The notes: generated from the letters alone by a model not told the origin. A DNA stretch of 64,000 nucleotides from CALIZF01 sp046292445 (GCA_046292445.1 JBKBQT010000006.1:62001-126000), one strand, 5' to 3'. Shown: positions 36,830 to 45,550, counted from the stretch's first letter. Translations and numbers: made by a program.

Positions 36830-38878
36830 TCAGAGCATCGCGCGCACCGCATCCGCGGCCGCCGCGGGCGTGATCCCGAATTCGGCATAGAGCCGTTCGG
36901 CCGGGGCCGAGGCGCCAAAGCCCGTCATCCCGACGAAGGCCGCCCGCCCCTCCCGCCCCCGCTCGCCCAGGAGCCAGCGGTCCCAGGGCATCCGCACCGC
37001 CGCCTCGATCGCCACGCGCACCGGGCCGGCGGGCAGCACCTTGCGGCGATAGCTTTCGGGCTGCTCGGCGAAAAGCTCCATGCAGGGCATCGAGACGACG
37101 CGGGTCGGCACCCCTTCGGCCTCGAGCAGGGCGCGGGCGGCCAGCGCGATCTCGACCTCGGACCCCGTCGCCATCAGGATCGCGCGCGGCCGGGCCGAGG
37201 CTTCGGCAAGCACATAGGCCCCCTGCCGCGTGCGGTTCTGCGCCCCGGCATCGCTGCGCACCGTCGGCAGGTTCTGCCGGCTGAGCGCGAGGACCGACGG
37301 CCGGCGCGTCTCGGTCAGCGCGATTTCCCAGGCCTCGGCCGTCTCGACCGCATCGGCGGGGCGGAAGGTCAGCGTGCCGGGCGTGGCACGGCAGATCGCC
37401 AGATGCTCGACCGGCTGGTGGGTCGGCCCGTCCTCGCCCAGCCCGATCGAGTCATGCGTCATCACATAGACGATCGGCACGCCCATCAGCGCCGAAAGAC
37501 GCATCGCGCCGCGGGCGTAATCGGTAAAGCACAGGAAGGTGCCGCCGTAGGGCCGCACCCCGCCATGCAGCGCCATGCCGTTCATCGCCGCCGCCATGGC
37601 ATGTTCGCGGATCCCGTAATGCACATAGCGCCCGGCGCGATCCTCGGGCGAGAACACGCCGAGCCCCTCGGTGCGGGTGTTGTTAGACCCCGTCAGGTCG
37701 GCCGACCCGCCGATCGTCTCGGGCATGACCGGGTTGATCGCCGCCAGCGCCATTTCCGACGCCTTGCGCGTGGCGACCGCGGGCCGCGCGGCCACGACCT
37801 CGGCCTTGAGCGCGCGGACGACACGGGCGAGCTTGGCCGGCGGCTCGCCCGCCATCACGCGGGCGAATTCGCGGGCGCGGCCCTTGGGCAGGGCGGCGAT
37901 GCGGCCGCGCCATGCGGCATGCGCGGCCACGCCGCGCTGGCCGGCGGCCGCCCAGGCGGCGCGGATGGCCGCCGGGATCTCGAAGGGCGGGTGCGGCCAG
38001 TGCAGCATGGCGCGCGCCGCCGCGATCTCGGCCGCGCCGAGGGGCGATCCGTGGGCGCCCGCCGTCCCTGCCTTGTTCGGGCTGCCGAACCCGATGATGG
38101 TGCGGCAGGCGATCAGCACCGGCCGGTCGGCCCCCTTGGCAGCCGTCAGCGCGCGGTCGATGTCGGCCGGATCGTGCCCGTCGCAGGACAGCACCAGCCA
38201 GCCGGCTGCCGTGAACCGCGCCCGCTGGTCGGTCGCATCCGACAGCGCGATGGCCCCGTCGATCGAAATGCCGTTGTCGTCCCAGAGCACGACGAGCCGG
38301 CTCAGCTTCTGGCGGCCGGCAAGGCTGATCGCTTCGTGGCTGATCCCCTCCTGCAGGCAACCGTCGCCGGCGATCACCCAGGTCCGGTGATCGACCGCCT
38401 TGGCGCCGAACCGCGCGCGCAGGCTTTCCTCGGCCATGGCGAAGCCGACGGCATTGGCGATGCCCTGGCCGAGCGGGCCGGTCGTCGTCTCGATCCCCGG
38501 CGCATGCCCGTATTCGGGATGCCCGGCGGTCGGCGCGCCCCACTGGCGGAAAGCGCGGATCGCCTCGAGCGTCATGCCCGGATAGCCCGTCAGGTGCAAA
38601 AGCGCATAGAGCAGCATCGAGCCATGGCCGGCCGACAGGATGAACCGGTCGCGGTCGGGCCAGTCCGGGGCGGCCGCGTCGTAGGTCAGATGGCGGGTGA
38701 AGAGGACCGTCGCCACGTCCGCCATGCCCATCGGCATGCCGGGATGGCCCGAATTGGCCGCCTGCACCGCATCCATCGCCAGCGCCCGCAGCGCGCCGGC
38801 CATGCCCCAGTGTTCGGGATGCGCCGCGGCGAGCCGCGGGATGTCGGCCATGGTGGTCGGTGCCGTCATCGTCGTCAT
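36830..38878 (-). CDS. tkt: Transketolase
   Basis: A 682-residue thiamine-diphosphate enzyme that moves two-carbon units between sugar phosphates in the pentose phosphate and Calvin-type pathways. The N-terminal part has AANSGHPGMPMGMADVA and the thiamine motif GDGCLQEGISHEAISLAG with the metal-binding DDNGISIDG. Later segments include SADLTGSNNT, YGIREHAMAAAMNG and THDSIGLGEDGPTHQPVEHL. AAGGGAACAGGGC precedes the ATG. Transcription starts at the promoter at 38909-38936 and probably continues into the 46-residue gene. Confidence 0.95.
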   Translation of the reverse strand: MTTMTAPTTMADIPRLAAAHPEHWGMAGALRALAMDAVQAANSGHPGMPMGMADVATVLFTRHLTYDAAAPDWPDRDRFILSAGHGSMLLYALLHLTGYPGMTLEAIRAFRQWGAPTAGHPEYGHAPGIETTTGPLGQGIANAVGFAMAEESLRARFGAKAVDHRTWVIAGDGCLQEGISHEAISLAGRQKLSRLVVLWDDNGISIDGAIALSDATDQRARFTAAGWLVLSCDGHDPADIDRALTAAKGADRPVLIACRTIIGFGSPNKAGTAGAHGSPLGAAEIAAARAMLHWPHPPFEIPAAIRAAWAAAGQRGVAAHAAWRGRIAALPKGRAREFARVMAGEPPAKLARVVRALKAEVVAARPAVATRKASEMALAAINPVMPETIGGSADLTGSNNTRTEGLGVFSPEDRAGRYVHYGIREHAMAAAMNGMALHGGVRPYGGTFLCFTDYARGAMRLSALMGVPIVYVMTHDSIGLGEDGPTHQPVEHLAICRATPGTLTFRPADAVETAEAWEIALTETRRPSVLALSRQNLPTVRSDAGAQNRTRQGAYVLAEASARPRAILMATGSEVEIALAARALLEAEGVPTRVVSMPCMELFAEQPESYRRKVLPAGPVRVAIEAAVRMPWDRWLLGERGREGRAAFVGMTGFGASAPAERLYAEFGITPAAAADAVRAML

Positions 38879-38908
38879 GCCCTGTTCCCTTCGCGCCAGA
38901 TTGCGGCC

Positions 38909-38936
38909 CTGATACCAGCGCGGGGGCAGGGGTCAA
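38909..38936 (-). promoter_or_regulatory. Sigma-70-type promoter for tkt
   Basis: On the minus strand TTGACC (38936-38931) and TATCAG (38914-38909) with a 16-base spacer, 30 bases before the tkt ATG. Confidence 0.5.
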
Positions 38937-39076
38937 GTCGCGCCGCTGCCGCCCCGGGCCGGGCTGGGGCGCGGCGCAGGGGGACAGGGCGGCGGCGGCA
39001 GGCTAGACTTGACGCGCGGCGCCGCGCCTGCGATTCGCGGAACTGGCGAGGCGCAGGCGGACAAAGGGGGCTCAGC

Positions 39077-39586
39077 ATGACCGATATCGCCGGATACGAG
39101 GCACGGATCACGGCGGCGCTCGGCCGGCTGGCCCTTGCGCTCGACCGGCTCGGGCCCGGTGCCGCAGCGCCGGCGGCGGAGGGCGAGGGCCTTGCCGCCG
39201 CGCTCGAGGCAGAACGCACCGCCAATGCCCAGCTTGCCGAGCGCGTCCGTGCCTTGCGCGCGCGGCAGGATGCGACGGTCGCGGCGCTCGAGGCGCGCAT
39301 CGCGGAACTGACCCAGGCCGCCGACGCCCAGGCGCTCGAGATGCAGCGTATCCGGCAGGTGAACACCAAGTTGCGCGATGCGCTGCGCGCGCTGCGGGCG
39401 GCGGCCGAGGGCGCGTCGGATCCGGCGCTGATCGACCGCGCGATGGCCGCCGAACTCGAGGCGTTGCACGCCGCGCGCAGCGCCGAGATCGCCGAGATGG
39501 ACGACATCCTTGCGGCGCTCGACCCCGTGGTGGTGCAGCTCGAAGCCGCCGCAGCCGAGGATGAGGATACCCATGCCCGAACTTGA
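39077..39586 (+). CDS. Coiled-coil protein preceding zapA
   Basis: A 169-residue acidic, alanine-rich protein predicted to be almost entirely helical, with heptad-like stretches such as AQLAERVRALRARQDATVAA and LEMQRIRQVNTKLRDALRAL. No known domain is recognised. The ATG at 39077 follows GGGGGCTCAGC. Its last 14 bases overlap zapA, which suggests translational coupling. By position it may belong to the divisome, like ZapA, but that is inference. Confidence 0.8.
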   Translation: MTDIAGYEARITAALGRLALALDRLGPGAAAPAAEGEGLAAALEAERTANAQLAERVRALRARQDATVAALEARIAELTQAADAQALEMQRIRQVNTKLRDALRALRAAAEGASDPALIDRAMAAELEALHAARSAEIAEMDDILAALDPVVVQLEAAAAEDEDTHART

Positions 39587-39944
39587 CATCATCGTCGGCG
39601 GCAAGACCTTCACCGTCGCCTGCCAGGCGGGCGAGGAGGATTTCCTGCGCGCCGCCGGCGCCATGCTCGACGCCGAGGCGCGGCCGCTGGTGCAGCAGGC
39701 CGGGCGCCTGCCCGAGGTGCGCATGCTGCTGATGGCGGGGCTGCTGCTCGCCGACCGCCTCGCGGGGATCGAGGATCAGCTCCGCGCGGCGCAGGCGCGG
39801 CTGGCCGAAGCCGATGCCCGCCCGGTGCCCGAGCCGCAGCGCGTCGAGGTGCCGGTCATCCCCGCCTCGGTCGCCGAATCGCTGGCCGAGATCGCCGCCC
39901 GGGCCGAGGCACTGGCCGCGGCGGCCGAGGAACGGGCGGGCTAG
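39573..39944 (+). CDS. zapA: Cell division protein ZapA
   Basis: A 123-residue ZapA homologue that bundles FtsZ filaments at the division site. The N-terminal PELDIIVGGKTFTVACQAGE forms the conserved beta-hairpin globular head, followed by a helical dimerisation domain (VRMLLMAGLLLADRLAG and a C-terminal coiled coil). The start ATG lies inside the preceding coiled-coil gene. Length is slightly above the E. coli protein because of the C-terminal alanine-rich tail. Confidence 0.88.
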   Translation: MPELDIIVGGKTFTVACQAGEEDFLRAAGAMLDAEARPLVQQAGRLPEVRMLLMAGLLLADRLAGIEDQLRAAQARLAEADARPVPEPQRVEVPVIPASVAESLAEIAARAEALAAAAEERAG

Positions 39945-39951
39945 GGGACAG

Positions 39952-40584
39952 TCAGCCGCGCAGCGCCGCCGCCGCCCGTGCCCGCGCCGCGATCCCGTCC
40001 CAGTCGCCGGCCGCGACCATTGCCTGCGGCGCGACCCAGCTTGCCCCGACGCAAAGCACGTTGGGCAGCGCCAGGTAATCGGCCGCATTGCCCGGCGTGA
40101 TCCCGCCCGTCGGGCAAAAGCCCAGATGCGGCATCGGCCCGGCCAGCGCGCGCAGCATCGCCGCCCCGCCCGCCGCCTCGGCCGGAAAGAACTTCAGCGT
40201 ATCGAAACCCGCTTCGGCCAGCGCCATCGCCTCGGATGCGCTCGCCGCGCCGGGCAAGAGCGGCAGGGCCGCCCCGGCACAGCCCGCGATCAGCCGCGGC
40301 GTCGCGCCCGGGCTGACCGCAAAGCGCGCCCCCGCCGCCGCCGCCGCCGCCGCATCCGCCGGCGTCAGCACCGTGCCTGCCCCGACCACCGCGCCCGCCA
40401 CCCGCGCCATCGCCCGGATCGCGTCGAGCGCGGCGGACGTGCGCAGCGTCACCTCCAGCACCGGCAGCCCCGCCGCGACGAGCGTTTCGGCCAGCGGCAC
40501 CGAATCCGCCGCCCGGTCGATCACGATCACCGGAATGACCGGCGCCATGCCGCAGATCGCCCGGATCGCCACGTTCCCCGCCAT
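39952..40584 (-). CDS. eda: 2-dehydro-3-deoxyphosphogluconate (KDPG) aldolase
   Basis: A 210-residue class I aldolase that splits KDPG to pyruvate and glyceraldehyde 3-phosphate in the Entner-Doudoroff pathway. The catalytic glutamate is in LEVTLRTSAALDAI and the Schiff-base lysine is K131 in DTLKFFPAEAAGG. Two adjacent starts exist (GTG at 40587, ATG at 40584); ATG has the better distance from the G-rich ribosome-binding site. It lies 30 bases downstream of edd and is almost certainly its operon partner. Confidence 0.94.
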   Translation of the reverse strand: MAGNVAIRAICGMAPVIPVIVIDRAADSVPLAETLVAAGLPVLEVTLRTSAALDAIRAMARVAGAVVGAGTVLTPADAAAAAAAGARFAVSPGATPRLIAGCAGAALPLLPGAASASEAMALAEAGFDTLKFFPAEAAGGAAMLRALAGPMPHLGFCPTGGITPGNAADYLALPNVLCVGASWVAPQAMVAAGDWDGIAARARAAAALRG

Positions 40585-40614
40585 CACCCGCCCCGCCGTT
40601 TCAACCGCGCCGCC

Positions 40615-42417
40615 TCAGAACAGCACCGACGCGCCGGCGGTCGCATCCGACACGGCGGCGCGGAAGCCCGCGAAGAGCTCGCGCCCGACGCCCGCCGCAT
40701 TGCCTGACAGATCGGGCGCCGCCGGATCGCGGCCCGCAAGGTCGGCGGCAGTGGACAGCACGCCCGCCACCGCATCCACCCGCACCACATCCCCGTCGCA
40801 GAGCCGCGCGAGCGGCCCGCCCGCCGCTGCCTCGGGGCTAACGTGGATGGCGGCGGGCACCTTGCCGCTCGCCCCCGACATCCGCCCGTCGGTCACCAGC
40901 GCCACCCGCAGCCCCCGGTCCTGCAGCACCGAGAGCACCGGGGTGAGGCCGTGCAGCTCCGGCATGCCGTTCGCGCGCGGCCCCTGGAACCGCACCACCA
41001 CGACGGTATCGGCGGTGAACTCGCCCCGGCGGAACGCGGCCTTGACGCCCTCCTGGTCGTCGAACACCCGCGCCGGAGCCTCGATCACATGGCGGTCCGC
41101 AGGCACTGCCGACACCTTGCAGACCCCGCGCCCGAGGTTGCCGGTCATCTGCACGATCCCGCCCGTCGCCGCGAAGGGATCGGACGCGGGGCGCAGGATG
41201 CGGTCGTTGAGGCTTGCGGCGGCGCGCGGCCCCCAGGTCAGCGCCCCGTCCTCGAGCCGCGGTTCCTGCGCATAGAGACGGAGGCCGTCGCCCGCCACAG
41301 TCGCCACATCGTCGTGCAAGAGGCCCGCGTCGAGCAATTCGCCGATCAGATAGGCCGTTCCCCCCGCGGCGTGGAAATGGTTCACATCCGCCAGCCCGTT
41401 CGGATAGACCCGCGCCATCAGCGGCACGATGGCCGACAGATCGGCGAAATCGGCAAGGTCGAGCACCACCCCCGCCGCCCGCGCCATCGCCGGCAGGTGC
41501 AGGATGAGGTTGGTCGATCCCCCGGTCGCCATCAGCCCGACGATGCCGTTCACGAACGCCCGCTCGTCGAGGATCCGCCCCGCCGGCCGCCAGTCGTTGC
41601 CGAGCGCACTGATCGCCGCCGCCCGCGCCACCGCCGCCTCGGTCAGCGCCGCGCGCAGCGGTGTGCCGGGGTTGACGAAGGCCGCGCCGGGCAGGTGCAG
41701 GCCCATCACCTCCATCAGCATCTGGTTGGTGTTGGCCGTGCCGTAGAAGGTGCAGGTGCCCGGCCCGTGATAGCTGGCCATCTCGGCCGCCATCAGCGCA
41801 TCGCGCGTCACCTTGCCTTCGGCGAAATCCTTGCGGACCTTGGCCTTTTCTTCGTTCGCCAGACCGCTGACCATCGGGCCCGCAGGCACGAACACCGCCG
41901 GCACATGGCCGAAGGTCGCCGCCGCGATCACCAGGCCCGGCACGATCTTGTCGCAGATGCCAAGGTAAAGCGCCGCGTCAAAGCAGTTGTGCGACAGCGC
42001 CACCCCCGCCGACAGCGCGATCACATCGCGCGAGAACAGCGACAGCTCCATCCCCGGCTGGCCCTGCGTGACCCCGTCGCACATCGCCGGCACGCCGCCG
42101 GCCACCTGCGCCGTGGCGCCCGCGCGCCGGGCGGCGGCGCGGATCGCCTCGGGGTAATGCTCATAGGGCTGATGCGCCGACAGCATGTCGTTGTAGGCCG
42201 TCACCACCCCGATATGCGGCGCCCGCGCGGCCGCGAGCGCATCCTTGTCCGGCCCTGCGGCGGCATAGGCATGCGCGGCATTCGAGCAGGACAGATGCGC
42301 CCGCGCCGGCCCGGCCTCGCCCGCCCGCGCGAGACGGTCGAGATAGGCGCGTCGCAGCGGGCGCGAACGGTCCACGATGCGGGCGGTGACGGCGGCGAGG
42401 GTGGGGTGAAGCGGCAT
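40615..42417 (-). CDS. edd: 6-phosphogluconate dehydratase
   Basis: A 600-residue iron-sulfur dehydratase that forms KDPG from 6-phosphogluconate, the first committed Entner-Doudoroff step. Cluster cysteine contexts are HLSCSNAAHAY, VPAMCDGVTQGQPGMELSLF and LYLGICDKIVPGL. The C-terminal TDGRMSGASGKVPAAIHVSPEA is the IlvD/Edd signature. GGAGGA before the ATG at 42417 decides the start over an in-frame ATG at 42489. It is followed by eda. A promoter with an embedded operator precedes it. Confidence 0.95.
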   Translation of the reverse strand: MPLHPTLAAVTARIVDRSRPLRRAYLDRLARAGEAGPARAHLSCSNAAHAYAAAGPDKDALAAARAPHIGVVTAYNDMLSAHQPYEHYPEAIRAAARRAGATAQVAGGVPAMCDGVTQGQPGMELSLFSRDVIALSAGVALSHNCFDAALYLGICDKIVPGLVIAAATFGHVPAVFVPAGPMVSGLANEEKAKVRKDFAEGKVTRDALMAAEMASYHGPGTCTFYGTANTNQMLMEVMGLHLPGAAFVNPGTPLRAALTEAAVARAAAISALGNDWRPAGRILDERAFVNGIVGLMATGGSTNLILHLPAMARAAGVVLDLADFADLSAIVPLMARVYPNGLADVNHFHAAGGTAYLIGELLDAGLLHDDVATVAGDGLRLYAQEPRLEDGALTWGPRAAASLNDRILRPASDPFAATGGIVQMTGNLGRGVCKVSAVPADRHVIEAPARVFDDQEGVKAAFRRGEFTADTVVVVRFQGPRANGMPELHGLTPVLSVLQDRGLRVALVTDGRMSGASGKVPAAIHVSPEAAAGGPLARLCDGDVVRVDAVAGVLSTAADLAGRDPAAPDLSGNAAGVGRELFAGFRAAVSDATAGASVLF

Positions 42418-42443
42418 CGGCGTCCTCCGCGCTCTGCATGGCG

Positions 42444-42472
42444 GTGATAGCGCGGTAGCGCTAACGGGGCAA
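42444..42472 (-). promoter_or_regulatory. edd-eda promoter with a LacI-type operator inside
   Basis: On the minus strand TTGCCC (42472-42467) and TATCAC (42449-42444) are 17 bases apart, ending 27 bases before edd. The spacer holds GTTAGCGCTACC (42465-42454), nearly a perfect palindrome around TAGCGCTA. This is the form of operator bound by LacI-family sugar repressors in alphaproteobacteria, and it would block RNA polymerase directly. A second TAGCGC half-site lies eight bases away (42448-42453). Confidence 0.5.
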
Positions 42473-42655
42473 CCCGTCGCGCCCGCCATCGGCGCGGGTC
42501 GGGGCGAGGCATACGCGAGGCGCCGCGCCCATGCGCCGGATGCATGGCGGCGATGCAGGCTTGTCCGTTGTCGGGTCAGCCTCGCTGCCCCATTTTTCGC
42601 ACAACAGATCCGCCGCCCCGCTCACGCCGGGCGCCGCACAGACCGGAGACCCGCC

Positions 42656-42823
42656 ATGAACCATCCGCATTTCTCGCCGACCGAGCCGCTCGACCTCCTC
42701 GCGATCGAGGCCGAAGCCCGCCGCATGCGCGCCGAGGCGGCCGCCGACCTCGCCCGGTCGCTGGCACGCTGGATCGCCGCCCGCCTTGGTCGCCGGTCGG
42801 GGCCGGTGGCGCGCGGCGCCTGA
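42656..42823 (+). CDS. 55-residue small helical protein, RSP_7527-like
   Basis: A short gene, ATG at 42656 with GGAGA upstream. The product begins MNHPHFSPTEPLDLLAIEAE, continues with the amphipathic helix RRMRAEAAADLARSLARWIA and ends in a basic tail. The pattern of a His-rich start and one helix with a conserved tryptophan resembles the RSP_7527 family of small Rhodobacterales proteins. Function unknown; many such basic small proteins are stress-induced in the group. Confidence 0.6.
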   Translation: MNHPHFSPTEPLDLLAIEAEARRMRAEAAADLARSLARWIAARLGRRSGPVARGA

Positions 42824-42956
42824 ACGACGCGACCGCATCGTTTCCCCCGCATAAACGAACCACGCCTTGGCCCTGACCGTTTCCAAATTCGGCCGCAATC
42901 ACGCGACATCCTCTGCGCCAAAGTGGCATGGGGCAGAAGCCCCCGGAGGTTCACTG

Positions 42957-43700
42957 ATGACCAGACCCAGACTGACGGCAGCGCTGCTCTGCGCCGCCGT
43001 GCTCGGCGCCTGTGCCGCGCCAGACCTCGCATCGCGCGGCGTTCCCGCGCTCGGGTCCGACCTCGCGGCGGTGCCGCTCCGCGCCGGCGGGTCGGGCGAG
43101 GACCAGCTCGCGCCCCGCTGGGCGGTGAAAGCGGTGCGCGTGACCGTGCCCGACACGCTCAGCGTATCGGAGGCCAATCTTTTCTACCCCGTCGCCGATA
43201 TCGTGTGGCGCGGCGATCCGCGCGGCGACCGGCGCGCACAGGTCGAGGCGATCATGCAAGAGGCCTTTGCGGCCGCAACGCAAGGGATGGCCCGCGGCCC
43301 CGCCGCCATCGTCGAGGTCCAGGTGGCCCGGTTCCACGGCGTGACCGAAAAGACCCGCTACACCGTCGGCGGCGTGCATGCGGTGCAGTTCGATCTGACG
43401 GTGCGGGATGCGGCAACGGGCGCTGTGCTCGACGGGCCGCGCCGCATCGTCGCCGACATCCCTGCCTCGGGCGGCCGCCGCGCGATCGAGGAAGAGAGCC
43501 GCGGCCTGACCCAGCGCGTCGTCGTGGTGCGCAACCTCGCCCATGTCGCCCTGCGCGAATTGTCCGCGGCGCCCGGGCCCGCCGCCCCGCTCGCCGCGCC
43601 CCTCCCGGTGTCGCGCCGCGAAGACGACCTGCGCCTTGCGGTGACGGCGGTATCGATGAAGAACGAAACGATCGCGCGCACGGCCCCGATCCGCGACTGA
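42957..43700 (+). CDS. Lipoprotein, DUF6778-like
   Basis: A 247-residue lipoprotein with signal sequence MTRPRLTAALLCAAVLGACA; the lipobox is LGAC. The mature part begins with a flexible region and then a domain with the segment RWAVKAVRVTVPDTLSVSEA, where a beta-rich fold alternates with helices. It resembles DUF6778 of Rhodobacterales, whose function is unknown. CGGAGG precedes the ATG. A GC-rich hairpin follows 17 bases after the stop. Confidence 0.75.
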   Translation: MTRPRLTAALLCAAVLGACAAPDLASRGVPALGSDLAAVPLRAGGSGEDQLAPRWAVKAVRVTVPDTLSVSEANLFYPVADIVWRGDPRGDRRAQVEAIMQEAFAAATQGMARGPAAIVEVQVARFHGVTEKTRYTVGGVHAVQFDLTVRDAATGAVLDGPRRIVADIPASGGRRAIEEESRGLTQRVVVVRNLAHVALRELSAAPGPAAPLAAPLPVSRREDDLRLAVTAVSMKNETIARTAPIRD

Positions 43701-43716
43701 CCCCTTCCGCACACCG

Positions 43717-43739
43717 CCCCGCCCCGCTATGGGGCGGGG
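43717..43739. terminator. Hairpin abutting the methyltransferase start codon
   Basis: CCCCGCCCC (43717-43725) and GGGGCGGGG (43731-43739) form a perfect 9-bp stem with loop GCTAT. The last base of the stem directly precedes the ATG at 43740. It may terminate the lipoprotein transcript or hide the ribosome-binding site of the next gene. Confidence 0.5.
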
Positions 43740-44978
43740 ATGACCGATCCCGCGCCGCATCCCGCCGAAGAGCCCGCCGAACAGCCCCCGACCCGGCCCA
43801 CCGTGCGCCTGCGGCCCAAGGCCGAGGCGCGCGCGATCCGCTTCGGGTTTCCCTGGATCTATGCGGACGAGCTTGTGCTCGACCGCCGCACCCAGGCGCT
43901 GCCACCGGGCACGCTCGCGGTGCTCGAGGATGCCGAACGCGCGCCGCTCGGCCTCGTGACGGTCAATCCGGCGTCGAAGATCGCCGCCCGCATGCTCGAC
44001 CGCGACCCGGCCGCGGTGGTGGATGAAGCCTGGCTGGTCGCGCGCCTCGACCGGGCGCTGGCCCTGCGCCGACGCCTCTTTCCCGCTCCATACTACCGCC
44101 TCGTGCATGCCGAGGCCGACGGCCTGCCGGGCGTGGTGATCGACCGCTTCGGCGATGCGGCCGTGATCCAGCCGAACGCGGCCTGGGCCGAGACGCATCT
44201 GCCCGCCCTAGCCGCGGCGTTGCGGCAGGTGACGGGGGTGACGACGATCGTCAAGAACGGCAGCGGGCGCACCCGCAGCCTCGAGGGTCTGGGGGACGAG
44301 GTCGCGCTGCTCGCCGGTGCGCTCGACGCACCCGTGAACGTGCCGATGAACGGCGCCATCTACCGCGCGGACCTGCTCGGCGGGCAGAAGACCGGGCTCT
44401 ACTACGACCAGCGGCCCAACCACGCCTTCGCGGCCGCGCTTGCCCCGGGCGGCCGCGTGCTCGACATGTTCGCCCATGTCGGCGGCTTCGCGCTCGCCTG
44501 CCTCGCGGCGGGGGCGGCCTCGGCGCTCGCGGTCGACAGTTCGGCCCGGGCGCTTGCCCTCGCCGCCGAGGGCGCGGCGGCCGGCGGCACCGCGGACCGG
44601 CTCGCCACCCGGCAGGGCGATGCCTTCGCCATGCTCGAGACGCTGGCCGGCGAAGGTGCCCGGTTCGACCTCGTGATCTGCGATCCGCCCGCCTTCGCAC
44701 CCGCCAAGCCCGCGCTCGAGGCGGGCCTGCGCGCCTATGAGCGCATCGCGCGGCTCGCTGCCGCACTGGTCGAACCGGGCGGGTTCCTGATGCTCTGTTC
44801 GTGCAGCCATGCCGCCGACCTCGGCGCCTTCCGGCAGGCCTGCACGCGCGGCATCGGCCGCGCGGGACGGGCAGGACAGATCGTCCACACCGGTTTTGCC
44901 GGGCCGGACCACCCGGTGCTGCCCCAACTGGCCGAGACCGGATACCTCAAGGCGCTGGCCTTCCGGCTGGACGGATGA
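43740..44978 (+). CDS. Class I SAM-dependent rRNA methyltransferase, RlmI/RlmK family
   Basis: A 412-residue methyltransferase. An N-terminal PUA domain (residues about 20-100; IRFGFPWIYADELVL) is followed by an RlmI-type middle domain and a Rossmann methyltransferase domain with RVLDMFAHVGGFALA and the DPPAF motif (ICDPPAFAPAK). These features match RlmI, which methylates C5 of a cytosine in 23S rRNA. The ATG lies directly after a strong hairpin. Its stop overlaps the start of the PIN-domain gene (ATGA). Confidence 0.9.
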   Translation: MTDPAPHPAEEPAEQPPTRPTVRLRPKAEARAIRFGFPWIYADELVLDRRTQALPPGTLAVLEDAERAPLGLVTVNPASKIAARMLDRDPAAVVDEAWLVARLDRALALRRRLFPAPYYRLVHAEADGLPGVVIDRFGDAAVIQPNAAWAETHLPALAAALRQVTGVTTIVKNGSGRTRSLEGLGDEVALLAGALDAPVNVPMNGAIYRADLLGGQKTGLYYDQRPNHAFAAALAPGGRVLDMFAHVGGFALACLAAGAASALAVDSSARALALAAEGAAAGGTADRLATRQGDAFAMLETLAGEGARFDLVICDPPAFAPAKPALEAGLRAYERIARLAAALVEPGGFLMLCSCSHAADLGAFRQACTRGIGRAGRAGQIVHTGFAGPDHPVLPQLAETGYLKALAFRLDG

Positions 44979-45529
44979 CGCCCCGCGTCGTTCTCGATGC
45001 CTGCGTCCTCTACCCGACGGGGCTGCGCGGCATCCTGCTGCGCTGCGCGGGCGCCGGCCTCTTCGTGCCGCTCTGGTCGGCCCGCATCCTCGAGGAATGG
45101 GCCCGCGCGACCCGCAAGCTCGGCCCCGGCGCCGAGGCGCAGGCCCGAAGCGAAATCGCCGCGGCCTGCGCCGCATTCCCGGCCGCGCTGGTGCCGCCCG
45201 CGCCAGGTCTCGAAGCGCGTCTGCACCTGCCCGACCCGAGCGACATCCACGTGCTCGCGACCGCTGCCGCGGCCGGCGCCGACGCCATCCTCACCTTCAA
45301 CGCCGCCGATTTCCCCCGCGGCACGCTCGCCGCCGAGGGGATCGCGCGGCGCGACCCTGACGGTTTCCTGTGGGAACTCTGGTCCAACCGGCCGGGCATC
45401 GTCGCGGGCGCAGTGGATGCCGAACGCACCGCCGCGGAAGCATTCACCGGCATGCACCGCGACCGCCGCAGCTTCCTGCGCCGCCTGCGCCTGCCGCGAC
45501 TGGGCAAGGCGATGGCCGAAGCGCGCTGA
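44975..45529 (+). CDS. PIN-domain protein
   Basis: A 184-residue PIN-domain protein. Acidic metal-ligand positions are D8 in RVVLDACVLYP, DPSDIHVLATA and GADAILTFNAADFP. PIN domains are usually RNases. The gene overlaps the rRNA methyltransferase gene (ATGA) and has no antitoxin gene before or after it, so a toxin-antitoxin role is unlikely; a function linked to RNA metabolism is possible. It resembles RSP_2648-type PIN proteins known in this order, from memory. Confidence 0.8.
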   Translation: MTPRVVLDACVLYPTGLRGILLRCAGAGLFVPLWSARILEEWARATRKLGPGAEAQARSEIAAACAAFPAALVPPAPGLEARLHLPDPSDIHVLATAAAAGADAILTFNAADFPRGTLAAEGIARRDPDGFLWELWSNRPGIVAGAVDAERTAAEAFTGMHRDRRSFLRRLRLPRLGKAMAEAR

Positions 45530-45550
45530 CCGAAGGTCCGGGATGCGGCG

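Noticed and set aside
33875..39586. A 1903-codon open frame on the plus strand
   Set aside because: It runs antisense through the antiporter, the 46-residue and the tkt genes, whose own frames carry intact family motifs. Only its last 170 codons (39077-39586) are a real gene. High GC content removes stop codons from shadow frames.
44975..45529. Toxin-antitoxin module
   Set aside because: The PIN gene overlaps an rRNA methyltransferase gene and no small antitoxin-like gene is adjacent on either side.
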